From NCBI GenBank assembly GCA_015680685.1, contig MNCI01027262.1, positions 1 to 64,000 on the forward strand: a stretch of 64,000 nt of DNA, read 5' to 3'. The DNA is from Gnetum montanum. Its lineage: Eukaryota > Streptophyta > Gnetopsida > Gnetales > Gnetaceae. Positions 1 through 11,375 of this stretch are shown here, piece after piece. The notes under the pieces are model-generated. The model was not told the DNA's origin, did no database searches, and saw only the letters and a list, made by a program, of their open reading frames with translations. The stretch's first letter is position 1. Each line of letters starts with the position of its first letter. The translations under genes and the position numbers were made by a program.

Positions 1-780
1 GGAGTCCAAAGAGGAATGAAGTAGTAACAAAGATAAGAAAAAAAGATGAGATTTAGGCCCTGCACATAACAAGGGTAAGGGGAAAATTACTATCTCCGAT
101 GAGGTTGTGGACTCAGACAAAGACAATGACAATGGATGTGAGATCTGCCAATATGACCATCCTAAGGGATGTTGTCCAATCATCTCACATCTACAAGAGT
201 TTGGGGTGTATGCACTTAACTGAAGACTTAACCAACAACAGACACCTCGAAGGTTACCTTGTCCCTAAGGTAACCCAAGATAGTTCCACCAACCATTAAT
301 GTACTATCCAAGTGGAACTCCACCACAACCCATAGGGTAGCATCAGCAGTGGCAATACTCATAGTCATGGGGGATGCCACCACTGAGATAATAGTACCAT
401 TACAGGAAACCTAATCCTTATGGATATTATGTGTAGTAGCCAGTTTCTCCAAGTGACTCTATGGGTCACAAAACTCCCCAACTTCACTACGAAGTTTGGG
501 AGTACTTTATAAGGACTCCTTCTCCTTAGGGAGGTACCCCACATACCTACCATCATCCAACTACATCCATACCTCTTCCACCTGTAGTTCCCATACCTCT
601 TTCTCCAATAATGCAAGGGGAACTCCCCACTCAACCGCAGCAATGTAATGCTATGAGAGCCATAAACATTCAACCCACTGCTAGTTCTGACAACAATAAA
701 AGGATAAGAGCTTTCTTCAGAATCAAAAGCCCAAAAAATCTCTCACAACAATAAGCGGTTGCATCTATGTATGCTCCTCC
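1..780 (+). pseudogene. gag C-terminal remnant with zinc-knuckle-like motif (E0)
   Basis: Gag forms the retroelement capsid, and its C-terminal tail binds RNA. The part seen here begins mid-gene. At about 135-170 it encodes CEICQYDHPKGC, a Cys-x2-Cys-x3-His-x3-Cys arrangement that resembles a retroviral zinc knuckle with shortened spacing. After it comes a Pro/Gln/Tyr-rich tail broken by stops. The same motif and tail occur at 38850-39540 in E3, where the third position after the second Cys is preceded by a stop codon. No start is visible because the window opens inside the gene. It is non-functional as it stands. Confidence 0.65.
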
Positions 781-913
781 AACAAACAAGACTTCGGAGC
801 ACCCTTCAGTCTAACAACAGATCTGTACACATACGGTTATATTAACGCATACCGTAACTGACTAGATCAAGGTAGGCCACCTTCCTAGGAAACTCTCGAA
901 TCTTAGAAGCCCC

Positions 914-1363
914 TTAATATATCTACAAATCATTAGGAACAAACCACATAAGGCTCTTCTTAACTCAGGTTCTGGAGTCATCTTAATCTCACGAGAAATT
1001 TATCAAGCTTGGAACCTGCCCCAACTTAAGAAGAGAAATATCCAACTAGAGCTGGCTAACCGGTCCATCACCATTCCTTTGGGATTGGTGGAGGAAATAG
1101 TTACCACTATGTGTGGTTGGACATACCCAGCTTATTTCCTAGTGATTGAAGTTAACATTAACAATAGGGGCTTCCCAATTATAATGGGAAGGCCATGGTT
1201 GAGTACGATAGATGCATACCTAGGAATTTGCAATCTTTCCTGGGAGATATCTAAGATAAACATATATGGAAAGATCAAGAAGAAGAAAGTTGCGTGCATC
1301 ACATATAGTGACTTAGAGGGTGATGACATGGAAGAATGCTTAGCATTTCTTCCATGTAATTGA
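914..1363 (+). pseudogene. aspartic protease domain remnant, catalytic Asp changed to Asn (E0)
   Basis: The retropepsin cleaves the Gag-Pol polyprotein. One open frame from about 932 to the stop at 1361-1363 carries the typical plant gypsy protease pattern: KALLNSGSGVILIS at about 947-990, then LGLVEEIVTTMCGW, then FPIIMGRPWLSTIDA. The active-site triplet should read Asp-Ser/Thr-Gly. Here codon 962-964 is AAC, giving Asn-Ser-Gly, a G-to-A change that would abolish catalysis. E3 (39680) and E5 (62300, minus strand) keep the Asp but have lost the Ser/Thr. The frame is otherwise unbroken over about 140 codons. Confidence 0.8.
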
Positions 1364-1679
1364 TGTGCCCAAAAAACACAAATACAAAGGTGCCTGTATG
1401 TAGCAACCACACAAGTAGTAGACACCCTGTGGTTGACAGCTAGTCAAAAGAGCAACCGAATATGCATAGAACGAACTGAGGAAATAACTCATGTTAACAA
1501 TGAAGGCATAGACACATTGAAATATGAGTGTCACCAACTTCCACCTCTTAATCTAAGAACATCAGTGGGGAGAAGTTGGGCACTTTTAAGAAATTCAAAT
1601 AGACATTCATTATTTTGGATATCTCCCTTGCATTTCAGTCATGGGGCAGATGGCCACCTATGCTAATCATTGGAGGCCC

Positions 1680-1880
1680 TTAGTTATTTTACATTTTTTG
1701 TTTTACACATTTTTTTTAACACATTTTTGTTTTATAGTTTTTATTTTACATGTTTTTTTTTACACATTTTTTCTTACAAGTTTTTGTTTTACAAGTGTTT
1801 GTTTTACAATTTTTGTTTTGCACGTTTTTGTTTTACAACTTTCTTTAACTTTTCTTGTTTTTATTTTACAACATCGTTAT
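1680..1880 (+). repeat. T-rich simple repeat, irregular 'ttttgttttaca' units
   Basis: A run of loosely repeated ttttgttttacacattttt words fills this stretch. A shorter version occurs at the same place in E3 (40505-40570), so it belongs to the element rather than to the insertion site. Apparent open frames across it consist of Phe/Leu/Tyr runs and are not genes. Confidence 0.8.
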
Positions 1881-1894
1881 ATTTTTCTATTCTT

Positions 1895-1919
1895 TGTGTG
1901 TGTGTGTGTGTGTGTGTGT
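1895..1919 (+). repeat. (TG)n microsatellite, about 12-13 units
   Basis: An uninterrupted TG dinucleotide run sits in the non-coding tail of E0. E3 lacks it at the corresponding place (about 40600), so it expanded after the copies separated. Confidence 0.95.
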
Positions 1920-2375
1920 TTTATCCATCCTGTAAGTTTGTCATCCAATAAGTGTTCTTCATGATGGTATGAACTATTTTTATATTGATTGCTAATGTTT
2001 GGTTTTTACCCTTAAGTTACGATGTTGATACTAAAGTATGTTCTTTTGATGTGATAGGCAATGAGTCCACTTCATCCATTCATCCACACGTTCTATGGTC
2101 TCTCTTGGCTTCGAAATGTACACTCCCTTTTTAATAAGAACTCTAACGAATCGGTGACCAGGCATTTCTCAAACTAAGGAAGGATTCAAGGATTGAAAAG
2201 AGTGTGACTTCAAGGTAACTTGATGCATTTGTATTGGCCATTCTATTGGGTGCTTGGATGTTTTCTTCCTAAGTTTTTTTTACAATTTTGACATTACCCA
2301 ATCATCAGAAGCTGAGTCAATAAAAATAAAAAGTCTTTGCATGCTGTGGTTCTCATATATTGTTACTCTATAAAA

Positions 2376-4530
2376 AATGAAGCAAAGTAAATTCCTCTCC
2401 ACTTGAGAACTTTTTTCCATGTAGGTAGGTTAGCATGATGTCATCTTGTCTTGAATTAAAGGCACTTGGACAAGAGTTGAACTACATCATAAGCAAAAAT
2501 TCTATAATGACCTTGTAAAAATGTTCTCTCACATATCTACAAAAATACCTTCTCAAATCACAAATTCTAAGCATATGATGTGTGGTCATAAATAGTATTT
2601 GAAACAATATGATCCTTGATGGATTGAAAATTACAAAATGAATGGATAGAAACCTCTAATCAAATACAGACTTAGCCCATCAAACATGATTAGAATTGAT
2701 ACAGATATAGGTAAATAATGATGAACTTAGTGATAAATTCAATTAAACATGGGTGATATGGATAAGATCCAAGTAGTGAGAGTATGTTTAGAATAGGAAA
2801 TGGAATAAGATAAATAATAGATGATAAACTAATATGTAGAAAATGGTTTGGATTTTCCCTTTCTAATGAATAAAGGGTGCTTTATTAGATAAACTAACAG
2901 AGTTTGCCTCAAAGAGAGAGCCAAGAGGAATAATGGTATAGGATACAAATCATAATTTTAAATTAACAATTAGGACTCATTTTATGAATAAAAAGAGGGT
3001 TTAGATGATGAATTTTTACCTGTTACAAGTTCATAGATGAATGGAAAGCTTGTTTCCATTATTTAGAGTTAATTTAGGGGTCAAATAGGGTCATTTGTGG
3101 GTGTTGTCCATGCTAGTAGATGATGTAGTGATGATGGAATTAGTATGCTTATATGTGCTACTAGTGATACAACTTTTTGAACTAAGTTAACAAATTGTAG
3201 GTGATGCTAGGATGGCCATGTAGGATGTAGGCAATGCTAATAACATAGAAGCTAGTGCTCTAGGTCTCTCAAAAATTGAAAAATCACTTTCAAATCTTAA
3301 AAATCAAACTTGAATTTATGTTGGAACCTAGTATTTTTAGGCCTAAGTTTTCCTAAAACACATGGAGTCTAGAGCTGGAAATTCAAATTTCACTATTGAA
3401 AAGCTAACATCATTTACTAAAAGTGATGCAATTTGGAAGTCACCTTATTCACATGTGCATATGCTGAAGGTGATGCATGACACTGACATTGATATGTGAA
3501 TATACACATGGGTGTGTGTTGAAGATGATACATAATATTGATTCTAGCATGTTCATGTCCATGTTAGTGAATGGTTAGTAATACTTTGTACCCCCATTTT
3601 GAGCTTTTGGTTTTATCACTGATGTTGGATTTGATGCCTTCCATCATGTACAAGATCAAGAATAAAGATTAAAAGTCTGTCAAGACTTAAGATGATTCTA
3701 GATAGCGAAGTATTGAAGGTCTTCCTATTAGTGACATTGAGCATTGATGTTAACACAAACACCAACTTAACTAATGCATCAATGGGACTTTTCACTATGG
3801 TTTTGACCTATTAAAGCCACTATTAATACTATTATTAATGCCTATCATCATGAAAATGGTTATGGCTAAGTTTTGGAGGGTTTCTAGGACTTGCTATTCG
3901 ATCCTAAGATGATTTTCTAGGATGTGGTATGTAAGTAACAATGACACTAATGTTAATGTTACCTAGGAAAAACATGCAAGTTTGGGCCATCTGAGGCCTC
4001 TAAAGTTACTTAAAATAATGTTCATTATTTTGTAGGTGATGTGGACTAATCATCAAGGGGTTAATGAAGTCAAAATTATTCTTGAAAGATGCATTCTTNT
4101 GATTTTGGCATTTGTCTAGGCAAAGGAGATTTGACAATGTCAAACTCACACTTGTTTAGGTTGTTAATGCACTAAAAAATGAGTACAATAGTAGCGAATT
4201 AGCTAGACTTGTTTTGGAATTTCTACCTTAAGAATGAAGTGCACTATGGATAAAGTTTTCTCACTAAAAAATATAAAAATAAATAAATAAAACAAGAAAG
4301 AAGATAACCATGTTCATTAGTAGTATAATAAGTTCTTAAGTGTGACAAGATCTTGCAATGATCCTACCTTATCCTTCCATCCCCCATTATATCACTTTTT
4401 GTGAAAAAAATTTGTTGTGTCCTCATCCCTTTCTTATTTTATCTTCCTTTATATTATTTTTTCTTATTCTTTCCCAGCATCACTTTTACTTCTCATTAAA
4501 AAAATCTATGAAAAAATCTAATAGTTATGG
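2376..4530. other. No gene recognised; AT-rich repeat-like DNA
   Basis: Neither strand shows a frame that I can tie to a protein family. The DNA is AT-rich with scattered words such as 'gatgatg' and 'gtgatgcatgacactgacattgat'. One undetermined base (n) stands at 4099. The run of short frames near 4358-4552 is pyrimidine-rich low-complexity sequence. Confidence 0.6.
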
Positions 4531-4534
4531 CTAT

Positions 4535-4569
4535 ACTATTATTGATGCATAAGTTTGGATTGTAGGCAA
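4535..4569 (+). repeat. Left flank of E1 insertion, piece 1 of old repeat A
   Basis: The words 'ttgatgcataag...ggcaa' match 51323-51352, which reads 'ttgatgcataat...agcaa'. Together with 21402-21435 and 47077-47130 this piece reconstitutes the uninterrupted sequence found near 51320-51420. Positions 4565-4569 (GGCAA) are the left copy of the E1 target-site duplication. Confidence 0.7.
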
Positions 4570-5709
4570 TGTAACGATAGAAAACGTTAGTTACTGGAAA
4601 CACTGAGGGAATTCATGTGTACATAGTTTTAACCCTAGATCCATTTGAGGGCCGTGCTGGAGAAACAAATCTAAGGTGCCTTGAATGGTTTGGTCTTTCA
4701 GATAGGGACTTACTTAATCAGTAAACTTGTCAATGCGAAAATACGTTGTTTATTTATGAGAAAACAAGATCTATTACAAGATCAAATCTTGAAGATAATG
4801 AAGGCAATGTAAACTATGCAATGATTTTTAAATTCAATGTAAATAAGGCACAATGAATTGGATCTGAAATATGCATGATCCCAAGATCCAGGATCCACCT
4901 TATAAATAAAAAGAAAATGAAGAATACAACGAGGTTTACAAGCAGACTTCGGTTTGGATGAAGTATATATCACCAATAAGAAGCTATTTAGAGATTAAAC
5001 AAGCAAAGGCCAATCTCCCTTGTTCACTATCCAAATCTGGGTGCAAGGGAGTCAGGCTTGAAGCAAAGTGCTTGCTAGCTTGGAATCTCTGGCCAAGAGC
5101 TTCTCTCTATCACCATCAGTATTCTTCTATTACCAATTCTTTCTTGTCATCTCACCAATCTCTGTTAGGACCGTAAAAAAATGCCAATAGTTGCCAAATT
5201 TCTTGCTCTAGAATTGCTAAACTTGCCAACCTGCTAACTTACCAACCCTTTGAGCATTGTTTTCCAGGGTATTTATAAGATTAGAATCAGGAGGAGAACA
5301 CAGTTTGGATGATGCGTGTCTCGGACCCACAAAATACCATTGACTTGATGCACGATAGCTGAAGCCTACCACATTACGCTACACTACGCTCCAAAATGTA
5401 GCGTAGCGTAATTTTCCCTTCTCTTTAGTGCTGCAAACTATCTTATGATTACACTGTGTTGTGCCACATTATGCTGCATAGCGTAATTCAGCGTAACATA
5501 GAGAACCTTCAAAATTGAAGTGTTGTCGCTGCACATCCTTTGTTTTTGTTCAAACTTTCTGGGGTCTATTACGTTGCACTGCGTAATGTGGTGTAACAGA
5601 CCCTTAGCCAAAAAAAAAACTTGTTGAGATGTGCAACATCTTGCAAATCCTTACCTAGACCTTGGGATTTGGTTGAACCATTTAGATAGTGCAATTTCAT
5701 GGTGTTTCA
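4570..5709 (-). repeat. 3' LTR of E1
   Basis: Direct-repeat partner of 20219-21396, with the same order of landmarks from 'tgtaacgatagaaaacg' to 'ttcatggtgtttca'. On the minus strand it starts TGAAACACC and ends TTACA. A TATAAATA box lies on the minus strand at 5270-5277. The U3 part holds several copies of TACGCT / AGCGTA, for example around 5385-5412 and 5470-5495, which can fold back on each other. Confidence 0.93.
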
Positions 5710-5722
5710 ATGGCCCCTCTTT
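5710..5722 (-). other. Polypurine tract of E1
   Basis: On the minus strand this reads AAAGAGGGGCCAT directly before the 3' LTR start TGAAACACC. The PPT primes plus-strand DNA synthesis. E2 carries a near-identical tract (AAAGAGGGGCCAA) before its 3' LTR at 34063. Confidence 0.85.
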
Positions 5723-6924
5723 GTTGATGTTTAGAGGGCTTTCCTGAAGGATGTTGACAAAGAATATGAAACATCATAGAGGTGAAGGCACCAACACGTT
5801 CATTAGCAACTGCTCAAATGTCACTTTGTCAAACTTAGAAGTGCAAGATGAGGGCATAAGGAGTATAGGTAGGACCTTAAAGAAGTGAGAGGAATGAGGT
5901 TCAGGGAAGACTCAAGCATGTGAGTAGGAAACTTTCACTAACATGTTATTGGGCATCTTTTCACAGGTGTTTTCCTGAGAAGTTACGCTGTTATACTGCA
6001 TATGAATAGCTTTGCATGGGTGAGTTGTGTTACACCCGTATGGCCTGGATGAATTGTTGTACATCCATTTTGCCTAGCCTTGCCTATTTTTTTTTTGTTT
6101 GCAAACTTGCGATCCATAAGGCAAGTTGTGTTACACCAGTTCATGGACATTGATTACAATACATGTGCGAAAGACTTTTGTGTATGCTCACATTCTATAC
6201 AAATAGAGGGAGGGGGTAAAGGTGGTTTTAAGGATGAAGGAAGGAGAAAGTGGGATAAGGTGTTTGATGGAGGGAAAGGTAGGATTTGCCCTCCCAAGTA
6301 GCCAAGCTAGTCTAAGCAGCCACCTCAGAATGCTGTTGACACCTCATCCTCCTAGTGAATGCATTCTTGAACAACGTTATCATAACAAGTGACCTGCAAA
6401 TATAACAGAGAATAGATAACCAAATAAATCATCCTAATCGGTAGGGAGGTTGTTGAAACAAGTGTCGTCCAAAGAGAAAATGAGAGATAAGGCCATGGAG
6501 AAGGAACCATAGCAAGAGGCAAGGGTCCCAATGTTGATGCTGCGGTCTAGGATTTTTCCGTTGACAGCCAGACTCATCATATCCATCTGATTGGGCAAAG
6601 AACTAGTCAAATGAATCTACTAGGCCATAGTTTGATGGTAACAATGGGTGAAGGCCACCAAGGTTATGGATGACCATAGTTTCCTTGAGGCTTCGAATGG
6701 TGAACCTGACCCCAAGAGTTGCAACTACGGAGTGGCTATTGTAGAGGCATCTTCGAGGAGTTAGTAGTATGCCCTTCTACATCTCCGAGGAATCAGTAGG
6801 ATACTAGTAGGGTAGCGACGTTGCATCTATCCCAACGTCCTACCCATTCTATTTGGTAAGGTTTTCATGTAAGAGTAATCACGCTCACTTGTTTCATGTA
6901 TTATCAATTGGAAAATTCCATTTT
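5723..6924. other. E1 3' non-coding region
   Basis: No coding sequence is recognised between the hairpin array and the PPT. Only the part nearest the PPT resembles E2 (compare 33990-34060). A frame on the plus strand at 6080-6301 has no family features and is not supported as a gene. Confidence 0.6.
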
Positions 6925-7315
6925 TAAGTCCTGGTCAACTACTATCACTGGTTTTAAGTCCCAGCAGACCATGGTCCTGGTTCACTGGTTTTAAGTCCCA
7001 GCAGACCATGGTCCTGGTTTAAAGTCTGGGAAGACTGAAGTGTGCTAGTTTTACGTCATAGAGGACGGTGGAAGAGCTAATTTATGGTCATAGAAGACCA
7101 TGCTGTGGGTGTCATTTTTGTGTCATGACCTAGGGACAAGTTTGTGCTGGTTTAACATCTCAGCAGATGGATGCTTACCTTGCTAGTTTTGCGTCATGGA
7201 GGATGGTCAAAGATTTTGCTAGTTTAGCATTGTGGCGGGCGCATGCAAGAAGTGCCAGTTTTACATCGTAGCATACGTGTACAACATTGCTAGTTTTATG
7301 TCGTAGCAGACGATT
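6925..7315 (-). repeat. Array of short GTC-N6-GAC hairpins (E1, between integrase and 3' LTR)
   Basis: Irregularly spaced units share the core GCTAGTTTTA followed by a 3-5 bp stem closing six bases. Stems seen on the plus strand include GTC/GAC at 6958-6969, AGTC/GACT at 7023-7036, CGTC/GACG at 7054-7067, TGGTC/GACCA at 7085-7100, CATC/GATG at 7156-7169 and GTC/GAC at 7300-7311. Stem bases change in pairs while the six-base loop length stays fixed. E2 has the matching array at 32845-33130. Confidence 0.85.
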
Positions 7316-7389
7316 GTTACCTTGTGTTTAAGCTGAGCCAACATCTAGATGTGGTACCGCTTTAGGTACGTATGGTTCACTGAGTTCAA

Positions 7390-8440
7390 TAGCTTGTTGC
7401 CTTTGATATCCGTTAACTTGATTGCTCCATTGCCATATGCACTGACGACTAGGAAAGGGCCTTCCTAGTTTGCAGAGAATTTGCCTACTGGTTCACAAAT
7501 GGCATTATGAACTAAATCTCCTTTCTTGATCGATCATTGATGCAGGTTGTGATGATGCTTCCATTTCTACTTGTCCTGAGATCTTTCAATGGTGTCAAGC
7601 ATCTGGATGTGTTTCTCCTTTACTGAGTCTAAATCAGTGATCTTGGACTTGTTATACTGAGTCTCATTTATAATTGTGGAAAGGACCATCAACAATGAGG
7701 GGACCTGTAGTTCCAAGGGCAACACCACTTCAGATCCATAGACTAGGCTGTAGGGCATCCTATCGGTAGCTATTCTGCATGTCGTATGATAGGCCCATAG
7801 AAGGTAGAGGATTTTTTCGTTCCATTTTTTTTGTTGCTGGCGAGCATATTTTTCAATAAGTTGATGAACACCTTGTTTGTTGCCTCTGCTTGACCATTTG
7901 CTTGTGGGTAATAGGGTGAGGAAAAAGATTGCTTGATACTAAGGTTGTTGTAGAAAGATTTGGTCTCGGTACTACTAAATTATGGCCCATTATCAGTTAG
8001 AATAGTTATGGGAAGTCCAAACCTAGTTACTATATTATCTAAGATGAAATGTCAAACCTGTTGAGATGTGATCTTTCATAGGGAAATAGCCTTGACCCAC
8101 TTCATAAAATACTCAGTGGCAATGATAATGAAGCTATGTCCCATAGAAGATTTGGGGGTGATGGGGCCTATGATGTCTAGCTCCCATTGTTGAAATGGCC
8201 AAGTGATCTGTGTAGTGTGTAATTCAGTTAGTGACATGTGTATTAGTTTTGCATAATGTTGGCATGTGTCACATGTCTTAACCTTGGAAAGGCAGTTTTT
8301 TTCCATGTATGGCCAATAATATCTTAAGCGTCTAATTTTAGCAGCCATGGCTCGTGGGGCTCTGTGTCCTCCACACAATCCTTCGTGGACTTCACTAACT
8401 ATTCTTTGCGCTTGATCATTATTAACACAAGTTAACAATA
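7390..8440 (-). pseudogene. integrase (Tat-like Ty3/gypsy), stop-interrupted
   Basis: Integrase inserts the element DNA into the genome. The N-terminal HHCC zinc domain is visible at about 8260-8400 (HEGLCGGH ... CDTCQ). The catalytic core follows with ELDIIGPITPKS at about 8155-8190 (first Asp) and IIATEYFMKWVKA. It continues with ILTDNGP near 7990 (second Asp) and PYYPQANGQAEATNK near 7860-7920 (Glu). The C-terminal side has MPYSLVYGSEVVLPLEL at 7708-7758, a phrase typical of gypsy integrases. All three DDE residues can still be found, but stop codons lie between them, for example after the second Asp block. E2 has the same region at 31890-32830. Confidence 0.88.
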
Positions 8441-8519
8441 CCCCATCAAAAGAGCGTCTACATAGAGTACGATCTCCGATGATGATGTATTTCCTAGCAC
8501 GGTTATGGACTGCATCTTT

Positions 8520-9095
8520 TTATGTAGGTATTAGCTTGTGCGGTGGTTCGCCATGCAGAAGGTAAGTCTTAATGCTGTCGTACCATTTTGCCATTCCTCC
8601 TATGTTTAATGAAGAGATTTGTGCCACTTGAATGATAGGGTTTGTACATTCCATCATTAAAGCGGGTAAGATGACAAGAAAATGTGGTGGCACATTTAAA
8701 GGTAGCATGGCTAGTGCATTGGTGAATGTGCTCTCATTACGCGACATGTGTTGGACGTCGATCATCGTGAATTGCTTCAGAAGATCTTTAGCCATATCAT
8801 AGTAGGGATGTAGATGCACAACTTTGCAGGCATAGACCCCTGTGATTTGATTGATGACAAGCATCGAATCACCTCAGATTTCTAAGTGTTGAACATTGAG
8901 TTCTTTGGCTATTAATAGTTCCCTAAGAAGCCCCTCATACTTTGCCATGTTATTTATACAGGGAAACACCAGGCGGTAAGCCAATGGATGAACATCTTTA
9001 GGGGAGAGCGTAATGACGGCAACAGCACTGCCACCTCTGGTGGTCGAAGCCTCATCAAAATATAATGTGGGTTCGAGGCCTATTGACATAGGGCT
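8520..9095 (-). pseudogene. second RNase H domain (Tat-lineage aRNH type)
   Basis: This domain reads LYFDEASTTRGGSAVAV at about 9010-9065, then AYRLVFPCINNMAKYEGLL at about 8930-8985, then ELNVQHLEI, and after a stop LVINQITGVYACK at about 8825-8862. This DG-A-S-x-x-x-GG, N-N-x-AEYEA, D-S-x-L-V-x-Q pattern is that of an RNase H separate from the one attached to RT. Tat-lineage elements are known to carry such an additional archaeal-like RNase H. The conserved Gly after the first Asp is Glu (DEAS), AEYEA reads AKYEG, and a stop replaces a residue just before LVINQ, so it is inactive here. It would remove the RNA strand during reverse transcription. Confidence 0.8.
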
Positions 9096-9239
9096 TAAAC
9101 TATGTACATGTTCATCATGAAATTTGGGTTCTATTGTAGCTTGATTGTTAACAGGCGATGTTGCAAGCTGGTTAGCTATGGCTTAACCCTTGGTGGACGA
9201 TTGACCAACATAATGTAAGTCAACTTGGCTGCGATGGCT

Positions 9240-9510
9240 TTCTAATGAGCTATCCTACTAATCTCGTACAAATTATTTGAGATGGCCCGTAGAATATTTA
9301 TTTTGCAAATGATATTGACTTGGCTGTGGAAAAGATAGTGTCTATATTTTTTGAGTGCAAAAACCAATGCCAAACAGTTACGCTCTACTTCATTGTACCT
9401 TATTTCGTACGCAAATATAGCGTGACTTAGATAGTAGATAGGGGCTTCCGACCCATCATTCCTTTTTTGGAACAATAATGTAGCTATAGACATGTCTGAA
9501 CTTACTAGGT
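9240..9510 (-). pseudogene. RT-linked RNase H remnant (E1)
   Basis: The stretch encodes SIATLLFQKRNDGSEAPIYY followed by SHAIFAYEIRYNEVERNCLA and LVFALKKYRHYLF, the usual gypsy sequence after the RT thumb (compare ...PIYYVSRAL...ERRYTPIERTCLALVFA). It is open for about 83 codons. It lies between RT and the second RNase H, giving the dual RNase H arrangement. Confidence 0.85.
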
Positions 9511-9514
9511 AATA

Positions 9515-10640
9515 TAAAAAGGTTGATCCCTTTATGGCAGGAAAACCGTTGGTAAGTGTTGCAACTCTTTTTTCAGGTTGTCAAACGTACACTGGCAGTC
9601 ATTGGTCCATTCGAAATTAACACCCTTCTTAAGGAGATGTTGCATAGGATATAATTTGTCTGTTAATTTCTAAATGAACCACCTAATAAATTGTAGCCTA
9701 CCCTGCAATCCACATAGTTCTTTGAGGTTTGTAGGAGGTGTCAAATTAATAATGGCTTTAACCTTATCGGGGTCGATTCGGATGTTAGTCTTCGATACCA
9801 CAAACCCCAACATGCATCTGGTTTTGACTCCAAATATGCATTTTCTTGGGTTGAGCCATAGGTTGTGCTTGAGACATCATTTAAAGATTAACTCTAGGTC
9901 TTCTAAATGATCTTCTTTCTTCTTAGATTTGACAGCTATGTCATCTACGTAGTCATTCAATCTCTCTAAGAGGTAATCACTAAAGATGTATGTCATAACC
10001 CATCGATAAGTTTCTCCAACGTTTTTAACCCGAAAGACATCATGGTGTAATAGAAAGTTTCCCAAGGGGTCATGAAGGTCATAATCAGTTGATGTTCTGG
10101 GTTGATAAACCATCCATAAAGGATAGTAGCGCATGGCCAGCTGTTATATCAATAAGTTGATCGATACTCGATAATAGAAAGTTATCTTTAATCGTGGCCT
10201 TGTTTAGATCGTGAAAGTCTATACAGATGCATATTCCTCCTATTTTCTTAAAGACAACTACGATATTCAACACCCAGTCTAAATAATCAACCATGTGAAT
10301 GAAACCAGCCTGATATATCTTAGTGATTTCATCATGTACTACTAGCGTGATTTTAGGATTAATCTTTTGTGCCTTCTATTTAATTGCCTTGATGCATGGG
10401 TCTAAAATTATGTTGTGTTGTATTAGTCTCAGGACTAAACTTGGCATGTCTTCATATGACCATGCAAATACAGCAACGTTATTTTGGAGCACTTGCACTA
10501 TGCTACTCTGGGTCTGTCGGTCAAGGAGAGAACTAACCTTCAAAGTTTTACTTTCTCCTTTGTGTGTAACCACAGGGACTTCAGTGAGGGGGTCCTCGAT
10601 CACGTCACCTGCCTCTAGGTCTAGGGTTTAGGCCAAATAT
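9515..10640 (-). pseudogene. reverse transcriptase (Tat-like Ty3/gypsy)
   Basis: RT copies the element RNA into DNA. On the minus strand the upstream linker reads VPVVTHKGESKTLKVSSLL at about 10540-10595 and VFAWSYEDMPSL near 10445-10480. Finger and palm motifs follow: NIVVVFKKIGGICICIDFHD at about 10210-10270 (normally KKxGxxRxCxDYxDLN), LNKATIKDNFLLSSIDQLID, and LNDYVDDIAVKSK at about 9928-9965. The last contains the catalytic YVDD. A palm phrase, DVFRVKNVGETYRW, is also present. Stops and frameshifts split the gene into at least three pieces. Its start is unclear because the gene opposite (11376-15740) occupies the space towards the protease. Confidence 0.88.
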
Positions 10641-11218
10641 TCTGGTTAGTCTGGGGATATTTCTGATGTTGCTATGGTTGAAGGGAAGCATCAGTTCCCA
10701 TCAGTGCGTGGTTGAGTTGTCTAATAGTTTTTTTCATATGGGCCTGTTAGGGCTAGGGGTGCAAATAAAGCTGCATCCATTTACAAATTTTCCTGCAAGA
10801 CTTTCAAAAATGGAGACTATTACATTGTTTTTGTTAATCTGTTGAAGCCATAAGAGCTTTTCTTTTGTGTTAGAGATGCGTGTTAAAGAAGCTGTTAGTT
10901 TAAGGTCTTAGTGGACCGCCATAGTACGCACAGTTTGCAAGAAGGCAGCAAGCACGGTTTTCTAGATGCTAGCGTAAGACTTCTGTGAATTAAGATGAAA
11001 GATGTAACGTGGCATATCTAGTGTGTCGAAATAGTGAATTCAAAATCTTGTGTAGACCATAGTTAATGCAACCAGATTACGAAGTGATAAGCTATGCATT
11101 AGTTTAGGGTCTTTTCAGACCACAATCTATATGATATATACGAGATTAATGCTCTAATCTTCACACTTCATGTCACACTGACATACTAGCATTTTAGGAA
11201 AACTCCACATTGATCGGG

Positions 11219-11229
11219 CATATAAAATA
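11219..11229 (+). promoter_or_regulatory. TATA-like box upstream of the antisense gene of E1
   Basis: The sequence CATATAAAATA lies about 150 bp before the first plausible ATG (11376) of the plus-strand gene. Position and sequence fit a plant TATA box, but there is no direct evidence of use. E2 has not been checked base by base for an equivalent. Confidence 0.35.
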
Positions 11230-11375
11230 GTTAGTTTCAACCATTACATTCATAAATCAGTGGTTCATCCTCAAAATAAACCATAGACATCACGAATTTG
11301 AATTAGGCTGTAGTAGAAAGTAAGCAGAAGTAAGGCATAATCAGACGATTTTGTGAAGGTTTTTCGGTTGTAACT

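Larger units (their letters stand above)
1..2375 (+). mobile_element. E0: truncated Athila-like Ty3/gypsy element (gag C-terminus, protease, 3' non-coding)
   Basis: This stretch aligns by eye, in the same order, with 38700-41060 of element E3: gag C-terminal tail, protease, then the non-coding segment with the pyrimidine-rich run and the words around 'agtcatggggcagatgg'. No reverse transcriptase, RNase H or integrase lies between the protease and the non-coding tail. The 5' part lies outside the window. Similarity to E3 stops near 2350-2375 and no 3' LTR is seen, so the element is truncated at its 3' end as well. The family placement rests on the relatives E3 (tRNA-Asp-like PBS) and E5 (pol of gypsy type). 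Confidence 0.8.

Noticed and set aside
1641-1964. 107-codon Phe-rich open frame, possible membrane protein
   Set aside because: It arises from the ttttgttttaca repeat and the TG run, and is non-coding in E3.
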